DNA from: an uncultured Gammaproteobacteria bacterium
GTDB taxonomy: Bacteria > Pseudomonadota > Gammaproteobacteria > UBA6429 > Thiohalophilaceae
Assembly: GCA_913064945.1 (NCBI GenBank)
Contig: CAJYAN010000006.1
Coordinates: 124,001-188,000, forward strand
Reading direction: 5' to 3'
Length of the DNA: 64,000 nucleotides
A program made the translations under genes and the position numbers. How positions within the stretch are numbered: the stretch's first letter is position 1; each line of letters opens with the position of its first letter. Under the pieces are notes generated by a model, which was not told the origin of the DNA, searched no databases, and saw only the letters and a program-made list of their open reading frames with translations. This document shows, piece after piece, positions 51,179-59,432 of the stretch.

Positions 51179-51919
51179 TTAACGCAGAAAACCCATTAGT
51201 TTTGTTTCGATATTGCGTGGGTTTTCACCCTCGGCAATGGCGACCATGCCCTCGACGATCATCTCGCGGTTGAGTGATTGCAAGTGCACCAAGTTTCTCA
51301 GTTTATTCGCAATGGGAATAAAAATCAGATTTGCCAGCCCTACTCCATAAATCGTTGCGACAAAGGCGACGGCGATACCACTACCGAGCTTACTGGGGTC
51401 AGACAGGTTACCCATCACCTGGATCAATCCCAGTACGGCACCAATAATACCAATGGTTGGACTATAGCCCCCCATACTTTCATAGATGCGCGCCGCCTGA
51501 ATATCAAAGTGTTCCCGGGTACTGATATCGACTTCCATGACAGCACGAATATTTTCGGGTTCACTACCATCGATTAATAATTGCAGTCCCTTTCGTGCAA
51601 ACAAATCCTTTTCCGCTTCTTCGATGTTCTCCAGTCCCAGCAAACCTTCTTTGCGGGCGATATGGCTCCAGGCAATAATTTTTTCGATAAGGGCTTCGTT
51701 TTCAATTTTCGGAGGTACGAAGGTCCAACTAAGCAGGCGCATACCACGCACGAAGGTGGCGAGTGGCGATTGCAGCATCACCGCACCAATCGTACCGCCA
51801 AAAACGATCAATAAAGCCGGCCCATTGACCAGCGCACTCATATGGCCACCTTCCAGGTGCTGGCCTACGAGGATGGCACTAATCCCGAGAATTATTCCAA
51901 CTATACTCAATACATCCAT
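51179..51919 (-). CDS. motC: MotC, flagellar stator protein (MotA/PomA family)
   Basis: 246 aa inner-membrane stator subunit with four helices. It starts MDVLSIVGIILGISAILVGQHLEGG; the cytoplasmic loop (ARKEGLLGLENIEEAEKDLF) contains charged residues that meet FliG, and the pore helices include GGYSPTIGIIGAVLGLIQVM and GIAVAFVATIYGVGLANLIFIP. It starts just after the cheB stop and is the upstream partner of motD. Confidence 0.94.
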   Translation of the reverse strand: MDVLSIVGIILGISAILVGQHLEGGHMSALVNGPALLIVFGGTIGAVMLQSPLATFVRGMRLLSWTFVPPKIENEALIEKIIAWSHIARKEGLLGLENIEEAEKDLFARKGLQLLIDGSEPENIRAVMEVDISTREHFDIQAARIYESMGGYSPTIGIIGAVLGLIQVMGNLSDPSKLGSGIAVAFVATIYGVGLANLIFIPIANKLRNLVHLQSLNREMIVEGMVAIAEGENPRNIETKLMGFLR

Positions 51920-51922
51920 GCA

Positions 51923-53026
51923 TCATACTCGCTGCGTAATACTGTTTCCCATGTGTTCCAGGCTAATCACTTCCTCTGCCAGCCCCGCATCCACAATGGC
52001 CGCTGGCATACCATAAACAACACAGGAGGCTTCATCCTGCGCCCAGATCGTTGAACCACCCTGTTTTAAAACTCGCGCGCCCTCCCGGCCATCGGCCCCC
52101 ATGCCTGTTAACACGACGGCTAGTGTTTCCTTAGGATATATTTTCGTAATAGAACGAAAGGTAATATCCACAGATGGCTTGTAAGTTAAATTCGGTTCAC
52201 TCTCTACCACTTTTATAGTTGGATTACCCGCGCGACCTTCGAGCAACATTTGTTTCCCACCCGGTGCCAGATAGGCCACACCCGGTTTGAGAACATCACC
52301 ATTCTCTGCATGCCGCACTTCGATGGCACAGGCCTGATTGAGACGTTGTGCAAATGCCGGGGTGAAGGTCCCTGGCATATGTTGTACTAATAAAATCGGT
52401 ACAGGAAAATTCGCCGGTAATACCGTCAGGACTTTTTGCAAGGCAACGGGGCCACCTGTCGATGTGCCTATCGCAAGCAGTTTGATGCCCCCTTTTGCCA
52501 TACCACGACGTGGCATGCCCGCTGGTCTGGCCACCGGTGAAGTCGGTTTATGCGATGACGTTATCCCTGGCGCGCTACCGGATGGTGCGGGTGCCCTCGC
52601 CGTTGGTCGTGACGAAATACGGCTGACCGGTTGCCGAGCCAACGAACGCACACGCTCACAGAGGAGTTTTTTTGCCTCCTCTTTATCTTTGGCGATATCT
52701 TCAAAACGCTTAGGTAAAAAATCGAGTGCGCCCGCATCAAGGGCATCGAGCGTCGCCCTGGCACCATCGGTCGTCAGTGATGAAAACATGATAATCGGCG
52801 TCGGTGTCGAAGCCATTATTTTACGTGTTGCTGAAATACCATCCAGTACCGGCATTTCAATATCCATGGTAATAACATCAGGCTTGAGTTTGGCAGTTTG
52901 TGCTACGGCCTCCTCACCATTTTGTGCCGAACCTATAACCTCAATCAGTGGATCGGAATCAAGAATTTCTGTGACACGGCGGCGAAAGAAACCGGAATCA
53001 TCAACCACCAGGACACGAACTGCCAT
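51923..53026 (-). CDS. cheB: CheB, chemoreceptor glutamate methylesterase
   Basis: 367 aa. An N-terminal receiver (Asp55 in [13 protein letters not shown]) joins through a Pro/Ser-rich linker to the methylesterase domain with catalytic Ser in [12 protein letters not shown], His in [15 protein letters not shown] and Asp in [11 protein letters not shown]. It removes methyl groups from receptors for adaptation. No cheR is present in the window, so the methyltransferase is encoded elsewhere. Confidence 0.96.
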   Translation of the reverse strand: MAVRVLVVDDSGFFRRRVTEILDSDPLIEVIGSAQNGEEAVAQTAKLKPDVITMDIEMPVLDGISATRKIMASTPTPIIMFSSLTTDGARATLDALDAGALDFLPKRFEDIAKDKEEAKKLLCERVRSLARQPVSRISSRPTARAPAPSGSAPGITSSHKPTSPVARPAGMPRRGMAKGGIKLLAIGTSTGGPVALQKVLTVLPANFPVPILLVQHMPGTFTPAFAQRLNQACAIEVRHAENGDVLKPGVAYLAPGGKQMLLEGRAGNPTIKVVESEPNLTYKPSVDITFRSITKIYPKETLAVVLTGMGADGREGARVLKQGGSTIWAQDEASCVVYGMPAAIVDAGLAEEVISLEHMGNSITQRV

Positions 53027-53087
53027 GCATTATTCTCCTTAAACCTCATTAATTGCGAAACAAACGATCAGACAGTGACGGGCTATT

Positions 53088-55181
53088 TTAATGTTGCATC
53101 CTTGCATAGCTATGCATTAGACCTGGCACATCCAGAATAATGGCGATGCCGCCGTCGCCAGTAATGGTCGCTCCAGCCAGCCCCTCCGTGCCGTGCAGGA
53201 GGGCTCCCAGCGGCTTAATAACCACTTCTTCCTGACCGATTAATTCATCAACAAGAAAGCCGACCTTTTGCGTACCGACATGCACTATCACAACGTGCCC
53301 CTCTTTAGGTAGTGGTACGTTGGCATTTCCTTTGACTAACCAGCGATTCAGATAATATAACGGGATCGTACGCTCACGCACAACCACGACCAGCTGGCCA
53401 TCGATAATATTCGTCCGTGTCAAATCAAGATGAAAAATTTCATTGACGTTTACAAGTGGTAAGGCAAAAAGTTGATCTTTCAGCTGCACCATTAACGTTG
53501 GCATAATCGCCAGAGTTAACGGTAGCTTAATACTCAGTTTACTGCCTTTACCTAACTCCGAATCTATTTCAACAGAACCGTTGAGCTGTGCGATTCGAGT
53601 TTTGACCACATCCATGCCAACACCACGACCGGAGATGTCCGATATTTCCTTTTTGGTGGAGAACCCTGCTGCAAATATAAGATTGTAGCAATCCTTATTC
53701 TCAAGACGCGCCGCGGCATCCGCATCCATGATGCCCTTCTCAACCGCGATGCCACGCAGGATGTCCGGGTCCATACCCTTTCCATCATCTTCGATTGTCA
53801 GAAGTATGTGATCACCTTCCTGTGCTGCCGTCAGTAGTACCGTACCTTCACGTGGTTTACCCGCCTGTTCGCGGTCATCCGGCATTTCGATGCCATGATC
53901 AACAGAGTTACGCACCAGATGGACCAATGGATCGGCCAGGGCATCGACCAGATTTTTATCCAGATCGGTTTCTTCGCCAAGCATCTCCAGGCGGATCTCC
54001 TTTTTGAGAGTGCGCGCCAGGTCACGCACCACACGCGGAAAACGACCAAAGACTTTTTTGATCGGTTGCATGCGGGTTTTCATAACAGCCATTTGTAAAT
54101 CGGTCGTAACCAAATCCAGATTGGCGACTGCCTTCACCATTTCCTCATTTCCCGAGCTTGCGCCTAGACGGTCGATACGATTTCGGACGAGAACCAGCTC
54201 TCCGACCATATTCATAATGTCATCCAGACGTTTGGTATCAACCCGCACAGTGGTCTCTGCCTGTGGCTGGGCCTTGTCTTTTTGCGCGCCGGCATCTTTC
54301 TCAATCGCGGCTGGTGGCGCAACGGCTTTCGGGCCAGGGGCTGCAGATTTTGGGGCGGCTGAGGCTTTTGCCACGGGGGCGGCTGAGGCTTTTGCCACGG
54401 GGGCAGCGGGTTTTGCCGCGGGGGCATCTTGTGCAACGGTCGCGTTGAACTTACCTTTACCATGCAAATTATCGAGCAATGCTTCAAACTCATCATCACT
54501 GATGTCATCCGAACCATTCGCGGTCACCGGTGCAGCTGGCTTGACATCCTGGGAACCACTGGCTGTGGCTGCATTAAACTTACCCTTACCGTGCAGGTTA
54601 TCCAGCAACGCCTCAAACTCATCATCACTGATGTCGTCGCTGGCAGGTGCCGAGGTATTTTCGGCAGGTTTGTTCAAGGCATCGAGCAGGTTTTCAAATT
54701 CTTCATCGGTGATGTCATCACTATTTTCAGCATTTGATGCCGGACTGGCCTGAGTTTCTACCCCCGGCTCGGCTGCCGCAGCAGGCGGAGTATCTGTAAC
54801 AGGCTCGCCGGCCAGGATCCGCTCAAGTCCAGAAATAATTTCTGGTGCAGCGGCTTCAGGTTCTTCACCAGCGCGAAGTGCATCAAATTGGCCATTCAAT
54901 ACATCCAGCACCGGCAGCATGGTATCCATCAGAGCAGCATCAACCGTGCGTTCACCATTACGCAACAGGTTAAAGATATCCTCCGCGCGATGACAAACAA
55001 CCACCATAGGATCCAGGCCCAGAAATCCAGCACCACCTTTTATGGTGTGGAAGCCACGGAATACGGCATTTAATAAATCTTTATCCTCAGGACGTTGTTC
55101 CAGGTCAACAAGCTGCTCATTGAGCAATTCAAGAATCTCACCTGCCTCGACCAGAAAGTCCTGGAGTAGTTCGTCGTCCAC
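53088..55181 (-). CDS. cheA: CheA, chemotaxis histidine kinase
   Basis: 697 aa, GTG start. Domains: P1 phosphotransfer with His45 in FHTIKGGAGFLG; an acidic, Ala/Pro-rich linker with three EFExLLD-type repeats; P3 dimer (LDDIMNMVGELVLVRNRI); P4 ATPase (LVRNSVDHGIE, DDGKGMD, GRGVGMDVV); P5 CheW-like regulatory domain. The typical P2 CheY-docking domain is not evident; the linker repeats take its place and could carry the ParP- or CheY-binding sites. Phosphorylates CheY and CheB. Confidence 0.96.
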   Translation of the reverse strand: MDDELLQDFLVEAGEILELLNEQLVDLEQRPEDKDLLNAVFRGFHTIKGGAGFLGLDPMVVVCHRAEDIFNLLRNGERTVDAALMDTMLPVLDVLNGQFDALRAGEEPEAAAPEIISGLERILAGEPVTDTPPAAAAEPGVETQASPASNAENSDDITDEEFENLLDALNKPAENTSAPASDDISDDEFEALLDNLHGKGKFNAATASGSQDVKPAAPVTANGSDDISDDEFEALLDNLHGKGKFNATVAQDAPAAKPAAPVAKASAAPVAKASAAPKSAAPGPKAVAPPAAIEKDAGAQKDKAQPQAETTVRVDTKRLDDIMNMVGELVLVRNRIDRLGASSGNEEMVKAVANLDLVTTDLQMAVMKTRMQPIKKVFGRFPRVVRDLARTLKKEIRLEMLGEETDLDKNLVDALADPLVHLVRNSVDHGIEMPDDREQAGKPREGTVLLTAAQEGDHILLTIEDDGKGMDPDILRGIAVEKGIMDADAAARLENKDCYNLIFAAGFSTKKEISDISGRGVGMDVVKTRIAQLNGSVEIDSELGKGSKLSIKLPLTLAIMPTLMVQLKDQLFALPLVNVNEIFHLDLTRTNIIDGQLVVVVRERTIPLYYLNRWLVKGNANVPLPKEGHVVIVHVGTQKVGFLVDELIGQEEVVIKPLGALLHGTEGLAGATITGDGGIAIILDVPGLMHSYARMQH
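54354..54401. repeat. Perfect tandem repeat (2 x 24 bases) in the cheA linker
   Basis: Two identical 24-base units sit side by side and encode two copies of an eight-residue Ala-Pro-Val-Ala-Lys-Ala-Ser-Ala unit in the disordered CheA linker. Perfect identity suggests recent expansion, probably by slipped-strand replication. Confidence 0.9.
54444..54510. repeat. First copy of EFEALLDNLHGKGKFNA-coding repeat in cheA
   Basis: This segment and its partner at 54573-54639 encode DDISDDEFEALLDNLHGKGKFNA. A third, diverged copy (DDITDEEFENLLDALNKP) lies near 54672-54720. All are in the linker between P1 and P3. They look like short binding motifs in a flexible chain, repeated to raise avidity. Confidence 0.85.
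54573..54639. repeat. Second copy of EFEALLDNLHGKGKFNA-coding repeat in cheA
   Basis: Encodes the same 23 residues as the copy at 54444-54510 but with several synonymous base changes. Protein conservation despite DNA drift indicates selection on the peptide. Confidence 0.85.
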
Positions 55182-55217
55182 TGTGTGATCCCTCTATCCT
55201 ACTTCGCTCTTTAGTCC

Positions 55218-55961
55218 CTAGAATCCCAGGCTGGAGAGTAAGTCATCGACCTCATCCTGTCCGGAAACAACAGCCGCATCATCCAGTCCTGGCACGGCAG
55301 GACCGGTCGCTTCCAGGCCATCTTCGTGTTTACGCTCAGATGGCTTGGCAAACTGCTCACCCGTGAGGGACACCAGGCCGATTAATTTATCCTCTACCTG
55401 TTCAACCAGTGAGATAACACGCTTGATAATCTGTGAGGTGAGATCCTGAAAATCCTGTGCCATCAGCACATCATTTAAGGATGCTCGAACCTTGCCCGCA
55501 TCGCTTGTGTTTTCTTCAAGGAATGTATCTAATTGCTGTGCCAGGACACGGAATTCATTGACATCCATATCCCGTTGTCTAAACCTTTTCCAGGAGTCGT
55601 GCAGGTCTGATGAACGCGATACCATCCCTTCACAAATCGGTAAGGATTCTTCGACTGCATCCATCGTACGATTGGCTGCCTTATCGGTCATCTCAATAAC
55701 ATGCTTGAGTCGAGCCCGGGCATCAGGAATTTCATGTTCGGCGATAGTAGCGATCTGATCATCCATACCGAACGTTTTGATTGCGTCATGTAATTCGCGA
55801 GTCAGTTTACCCATTTCCTGATAGATATCACTTTCGCGAATATGGGCAAGCTCATCAAGCACCTCTTTGGCGCCAGCTTCATCACCAGCTTCCATTGTCG
55901 CCAGCAGGTCTTTAACTCTGGCAAGATTATCTTCGGTTATGAGACCTTCCGTTTCCAACAT
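55218..55961 (-). CDS. cheZ: CheZ, CheY-P phosphatase
   Basis: 247 aa, mostly helical. The helix with DVLMAQDFQDLTSQIIKRVI contains the catalytic Gln in the QDFQDLTSQ motif, and the C-terminal DEVDDLLSSLGF is the conserved CheY-binding tail. It removes phosphate from CheY to end the tumble signal. 36 bases before cheA. Confidence 0.96.
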   Translation of the reverse strand: MLETEGLITEDNLARVKDLLATMEAGDEAGAKEVLDELAHIRESDIYQEMGKLTRELHDAIKTFGMDDQIATIAEHEIPDARARLKHVIEMTDKAANRTMDAVEESLPICEGMVSRSSDLHDSWKRFRQRDMDVNEFRVLAQQLDTFLEENTSDAGKVRASLNDVLMAQDFQDLTSQIIKRVISLVEQVEDKLIGLVSLTGEQFAKPSERKHEDGLEATGPAVPGLDDAAVVSGQDEVDDLLSSLGF

Positions 55962-55989
55962 CGTCTCTGCTCTCCAAAATTATGTTTGC

Positions 55990-56373
55990 TTAATCGATGC
56001 GCTCAAAGATTTTTTCGAGCTTTTCTTTCAGCGTCTGAGCAGTAAAAGGTTTAACAATATATCCATTAACACCTGCCTGAGCCGCCTCAACAATTTGCTC
56101 CCGTTTCTGTTCGGCGGTTACCATCAGCACCGGCATACTGGCCAGTTTGGCATCGGCACGTACAGCCTTGAGCAAGTCAATGCCCTGCATACCCGGCATA
56201 TTCCAGTCGGTCACCAGAAAATCAAAGTCACCATTCTGTAACATGGGGAGTGCTGTCGTACCGTCATCAGCCTCTGCCGTATTGGTAAAGCCGAGGTCGC
56301 GTAACAGATTTTTGATAATTCGCCTCATGGTGGAAAAATCATCCACAACAAGGATCTTCATATTTTTATCCAC
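55990..56373 (-). CDS. cheY: CheY, chemotaxis response regulator
   Basis: 127 aa single receiver domain. GTG at 56373 has GGAGG six bases before it, better than the internal ATG, so this start is chosen. Phospho-acceptor Asp56 is in [26 protein letters not shown] and VTAEQKRE (Thr) and IVKPF (Lys) complete the active site. Phospho-CheY binds FliM to reverse the motor. The first gene downstream of a FliA promoter candidate. Confidence 0.97.
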   Translation of the reverse strand: MDKNMKILVVDDFSTMRRIIKNLLRDLGFTNTAEADDGTTALPMLQNGDFDFLVTDWNMPGMQGIDLLKAVRADAKLASMPVLMVTAEQKREQIVEAAQAGVNGYIVKPFTAQTLKEKLEKIFERID

Positions 56374-56472
56374 GCCTTTCCTCCAAAAAAGGTCCTATGC
56401 ATAACCATGGACCCCCAACGGTAAACCAGGATGCCCTAGTACTGAGGGGAATCCTCATGTGTTCCAATACTA

Positions 56473-56499
56473 CTATCGGACAGTTTCAGAAAAAATTTA
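56473..56499 (-). promoter_or_regulatory. Sigma-28 (FliA) promoter candidate before cheY
   Basis: Read on the minus strand: TAAATTTT, 11 bases, TCCGATAG. The consensus is TAAAGTTT-N11-GCCGATAA: seven of eight at -35, six of eight at -10, exact spacing. It lies about 100 bases before the cheY start and overlaps the last codon of fliA. cheYZ-AB-motCD would be its transcript. Confidence 0.7.
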
Positions 56500-57231
56500 A
56501 TTCTCTTCTTCGAGACGATTACCCATACGCGCCTGCAGGCGAATCACGGCCTGACTATGAATCTGGCTAACACGGGACTCACTCACACCAAGAACAGCAC
56601 CAATCTCGCGCAAATTGAGTTCTTCGTCATAATAGAGGGCCATTACCAGACGTTCGCGTTCCGGCAAACTGGCAATTGCTTCAGAGAGGATGCGCTGCAG
56701 ATCTTCCCGTTGCAGGCCATCAAGGATACCCGGGGCATTATCCGACATATTCTCCAGAATGGAGTCATCGCCGATGCCCAGGTCTTCAAAGCTCAGGACT
56801 TTATGATAGCTATTGTCCTGAAGAATTTTGTAGTATTCCTGAAGTGGCAGCTCCAGGGCCTCTGCGATTTCGGTATCACGGGCATCACGCCCCTGATTAT
56901 GTTCGATTCCGCGAACCGCCTCGGCAACCATACGCGCTTTACGATGTACGGAACGTGGTGCCCAGTCATTCTTTCGAATCTCATCCAGCATCGCACCGCG
57001 GATTCGAATCCCTGCGTAGGTTTCAAAACTGGCCCCCTGGCATTCATCATAATTACGCGAGGCTTCCAGTAGACCAATCATACCCGCCTGTATCAGATCT
57101 TCCAGCTGGACACTGGCAGGCAACCTGTTAATCAGATGGCAGGCGATGCGTTTGACTAAGGATGCGTGTTTTTCGACCATATTTTCGTGTGTGGCTGGCT
57201 TCTCAGCCGCGTACATGGCTACGCCGTTCAT
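56497..57231 (-). CDS. fliA: FliA, flagellar sigma-28 factor
   Basis: 244 aa RNA polymerase sigma factor for late flagellar and chemotaxis genes. Region 2: HASLVKRIACHLINRLPASVQLEDLIQAGMIGLLEA, YAGIRIRGAMLDEIRKNDWAPRSV; region 4: ASLPERERLVMALYYDEELNLREIGAVLGVSESRVSQ. The ATG overlaps the flhG stop (ATGA). Its predicted sites are annotated at 45136, 48667 and 56473. Confidence 0.97.
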   Translation of the reverse strand: MNGVAMYAAEKPATHENMVEKHASLVKRIACHLINRLPASVQLEDLIQAGMIGLLEASRNYDECQGASFETYAGIRIRGAMLDEIRKNDWAPRSVHRKARMVAEAVRGIEHNQGRDARDTEIAEALELPLQEYYKILQDNSYHKVLSFEDLGIGDDSILENMSDNAPGILDGLQREDLQRILSEAIASLPERERLVMALYYDEELNLREIGAVLGVSESRVSQIHSQAVIRLQARMGNRLEEEN

Positions 57232-58112
57232 GGCATTACCTCCGCGTTATAATGATTTCCCTGGATGAGACGTTCAACAAAAAATTCAAGATGGCCACCA
57301 GCCGTTGTCGGCACGGGCCATTTACTGACTTTTTCCGCAAGGGTTTTAAACGCGATAGCAGCCTTGCTGCGAGGATAGGCCTCGACGACGGCGCGTTGTT
57401 TACGAATCGCTTTAATAAGGTATTCGTCATGCGGAATAGAACCAATATATTCCATGGCAACGTCGAGAAAGCGATCCGTGACCTTGACCATTTTTTCATA
57501 GACTTCCCGACCCTGTTGAGCGCTCTGGGTCATATTCGCCAGTACGCGGAAGCGAAATAAGCCATGTTCCCGGTTTAATAGCTTAATCATAGCATAGGCA
57601 TCCGTGATAGATGCCGGCTCATCACAGACGACGACGATGACTTCCTGCGCGGCACGTGTAAAGGTCACAACACTGTCAGAGATGCCTGCCGCCGTATCGA
57701 TAATCAGAACGTCAAGCTTGTGGTTGAGTTCACTAAAGGCGCGTACCAGGCCAGCATGTTGGCTGGGTGAGAGTTCTGCCATATCCTTAATGCCAGATGA
57801 AGCAGGGACAACTTTTACACCGGCCGGACCTTCGACAATGACCTCTTCGAGAGTGCGTTCACCGCGGATGACATGCTGTAAATTGTATTTGGGGTGTAAG
57901 CCAAGGAGGACATCGATATTCGCCAGTCCCAGGTCGGCGTCCATCACCATCACTTCCTTGTCCATACTGGCCATGGCGATTGCCATATTCAATGAGACAT
58001 TGGTCTTACCAACGCCGCCTTTGCCGCCAGTAATGGCGATCACTCTTACGGGGTGTGGTTGTGCCATACGTCGCAATCCTGATGCTTGGTCAATTGGGTG
58101 AACATTATCCAT
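57228..58112 (-). CDS. flhG: FlhG (FleN), flagellar number regulator
   Basis: About 294 aa MinD-type ATPase. The Walker A VIAITGGKGGVGKTNVSLNMA and Walker B VMVMDADLGLANIDVLLGL are intact. An N-terminal DQASGLRRM is the motif that activates FlhF GTPase. FlhG with FlhF limits flagella to one at the pole. Several starts (58136, 58118, 58112) overlap flhF; 58112 gives the usual short N-terminus. Confidence 0.95.
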   Translation of the reverse strand: MDNVHPIDQASGLRRMAQPHPVRVIAITGGKGGVGKTNVSLNMAIAMASMDKEVMVMDADLGLANIDVLLGLHPKYNLQHVIRGERTLEEVIVEGPAGVKVVPASSGIKDMAELSPSQHAGLVRAFSELNHKLDVLIIDTAAGISDSVVTFTRAAQEVIVVVCDEPASITDAYAMIKLLNREHGLFRFRVLANMTQSAQQGREVYEKMVKVTDRFLDVAMEYIGSIPHDEYLIKAIRKQRAVVEAYPRSKAAIAFKTLAEKVSKWPVPTTAGGHLEFFVERLIQGNHYNAEVMP

Positions 58113-59400
58113 GTGCATGGGCTGCCATCCCGCCAATGGTGGTTAATAAACTATCGTCACGTGTACCGACACCGACCTGTTGCATAATGGTGACGGCACG
58201 ACTGACCAGAGTATGTGCCCTCGCAGGATGCAGGTCTTCTGGCACCTGTTGTCCATCACTCAGGTAGGCCAGCGGCAGGTCATGTTCAATGGCGATCGAT
58301 AAGGCACCGCCCAGACTAATGGTCTCGTCCACCTTGGAAAGAATAACCCCGCTAAGTTTGACCTGCTTGAAGGCCTTAACCGACTCCTGCAATACACCAC
58401 GTTGGGTATTGGTTGCCATGACCATATAAGATTTAATTTCGCGTCCGGCGGCACTCAGCAATGCAAACTGTTCATTGAGGCGCATATCGCGCTGTCCCAT
58501 ACCCGCCGTATCAATCAGAATCAGGTCTTTATCACGAAAATGTTGCAAGGCATCGCGCAGCGATTCTGCATCACTGGCAACGCGCATCGGCGCGCCCATA
58601 ATCCGTGCGTAGCTGCGCAGTTGTTCATGGGCGGCGACTCGATAATTATCCGTGGTAATCAATCCGACCCGCTTGGGGCCGTGACGCAGAATGTAGCGTG
58701 CTGCCAGTTTGGCAACCGTGGTGGTCTTGCCCACACCCGTTGCACCGACCAGGGCAATGACACCGCCCTGATTCAAAATATCATCGTCAGATACAGAAAT
58801 ACGATGTGCCAGTACACCCAGCGCCATACGCCAGTTGTGTTCAAAATCATCCTGCTCGTTGACCTTAGAGGTAATCTCTTTTGCCAGTACCGGACTCAGA
58901 CCAAGGGCGATGAGGCGTTGCAGAAGACGGGCACGCAAAGGATGGTATTGAGTCTCCTGCCCCCAGGCGAGGCCCGAGAGTTGATTGACCAACAGGCCAC
59001 GTAATGACTTGAGTTCGTTCTGCACCTGACGCATGGCCGGGTCCGGCAGTTCCATGCCAGCACCCGCATCCTGATAGAAATCTGTCATCGGGCGTTCGCT
59101 GATGGATTTCGCCTGACTAGCCGGTTTTGCGCTGGCCTGTTTGGGAGCTGGTTTGGGGATGTTGCGACCGAAGCGCACATCGTTCCAGATGTCTTCACGA
59201 TCCATGGCATTTTCATTGCCACTGGGAAGCTTGCCCTGGCTTTCTTCAAACAGGGATTCGTCGTAATCAATAGCGGCCACGACTTCAATGCCACCTTCAA
59301 CCCGTTTGTTGGACAGAATCACGGCATCGGCACCCAGGGTCTCGCGCACCTGGCGAATTGTCTGGCGCATATCCGGGGCAATGAAACGTTTGATTTTCAT
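58105..59400 (-). CDS. flhF: FlhF, SRP-type GTPase for polar flagellum placement
   Basis: 431 aa. Start MKIKRFIAPDMRQTIRQVRETLG is typical; a variable linker leads to the NG GTPase domain: VIALVGATGVGKTTTVAKLAARYIL (G1), DNYRVAAHEQL, LILIDTAGMGQRD (G3) and ILSKVDETISLGGAL (G4/G5). Related to Ffh and FtsY; it puts the basal body at the cell pole. GAGG precedes the ATG. Confidence 0.96.
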   Translation of the reverse strand: MKIKRFIAPDMRQTIRQVRETLGADAVILSNKRVEGGIEVVAAIDYDESLFEESQGKLPSGNENAMDREDIWNDVRFGRNIPKPAPKQASAKPASQAKSISERPMTDFYQDAGAGMELPDPAMRQVQNELKSLRGLLVNQLSGLAWGQETQYHPLRARLLQRLIALGLSPVLAKEITSKVNEQDDFEHNWRMALGVLAHRISVSDDDILNQGGVIALVGATGVGKTTTVAKLAARYILRHGPKRVGLITTDNYRVAAHEQLRSYARIMGAPMRVASDAESLRDALQHFRDKDLILIDTAGMGQRDMRLNEQFALLSAAGREIKSYMVMATNTQRGVLQESVKAFKQVKLSGVILSKVDETISLGGALSIAIEHDLPLAYLSDGQQVPEDLHPARAHTLVSRAVTIMQQVGVGTRDDSLLTTIGGMAAHAHG

Positions 59401-59432
59401 GGTCTACCTCTATCCTCTCCAGCCATTTCTTC

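Noticed and set aside
52338-53042. 234-codon frame opposite cheB
   Set aside because: Antisense to an intact cheB.
54004-54753. 249-codon frame opposite cheA linker
   Set aside because: Antisense to the Ala/Pro-rich repeats of cheA; low complexity, no ribosome binding site.
56435-56452. TGAGG/CCTCA hairpin between fliA and cheY
   Set aside because: Short stem and no T run on either strand, so not a convincing terminator.
58402-59004. 200-codon frame opposite flhF
   Set aside because: Antisense to the intact GTPase domain; no start signal.
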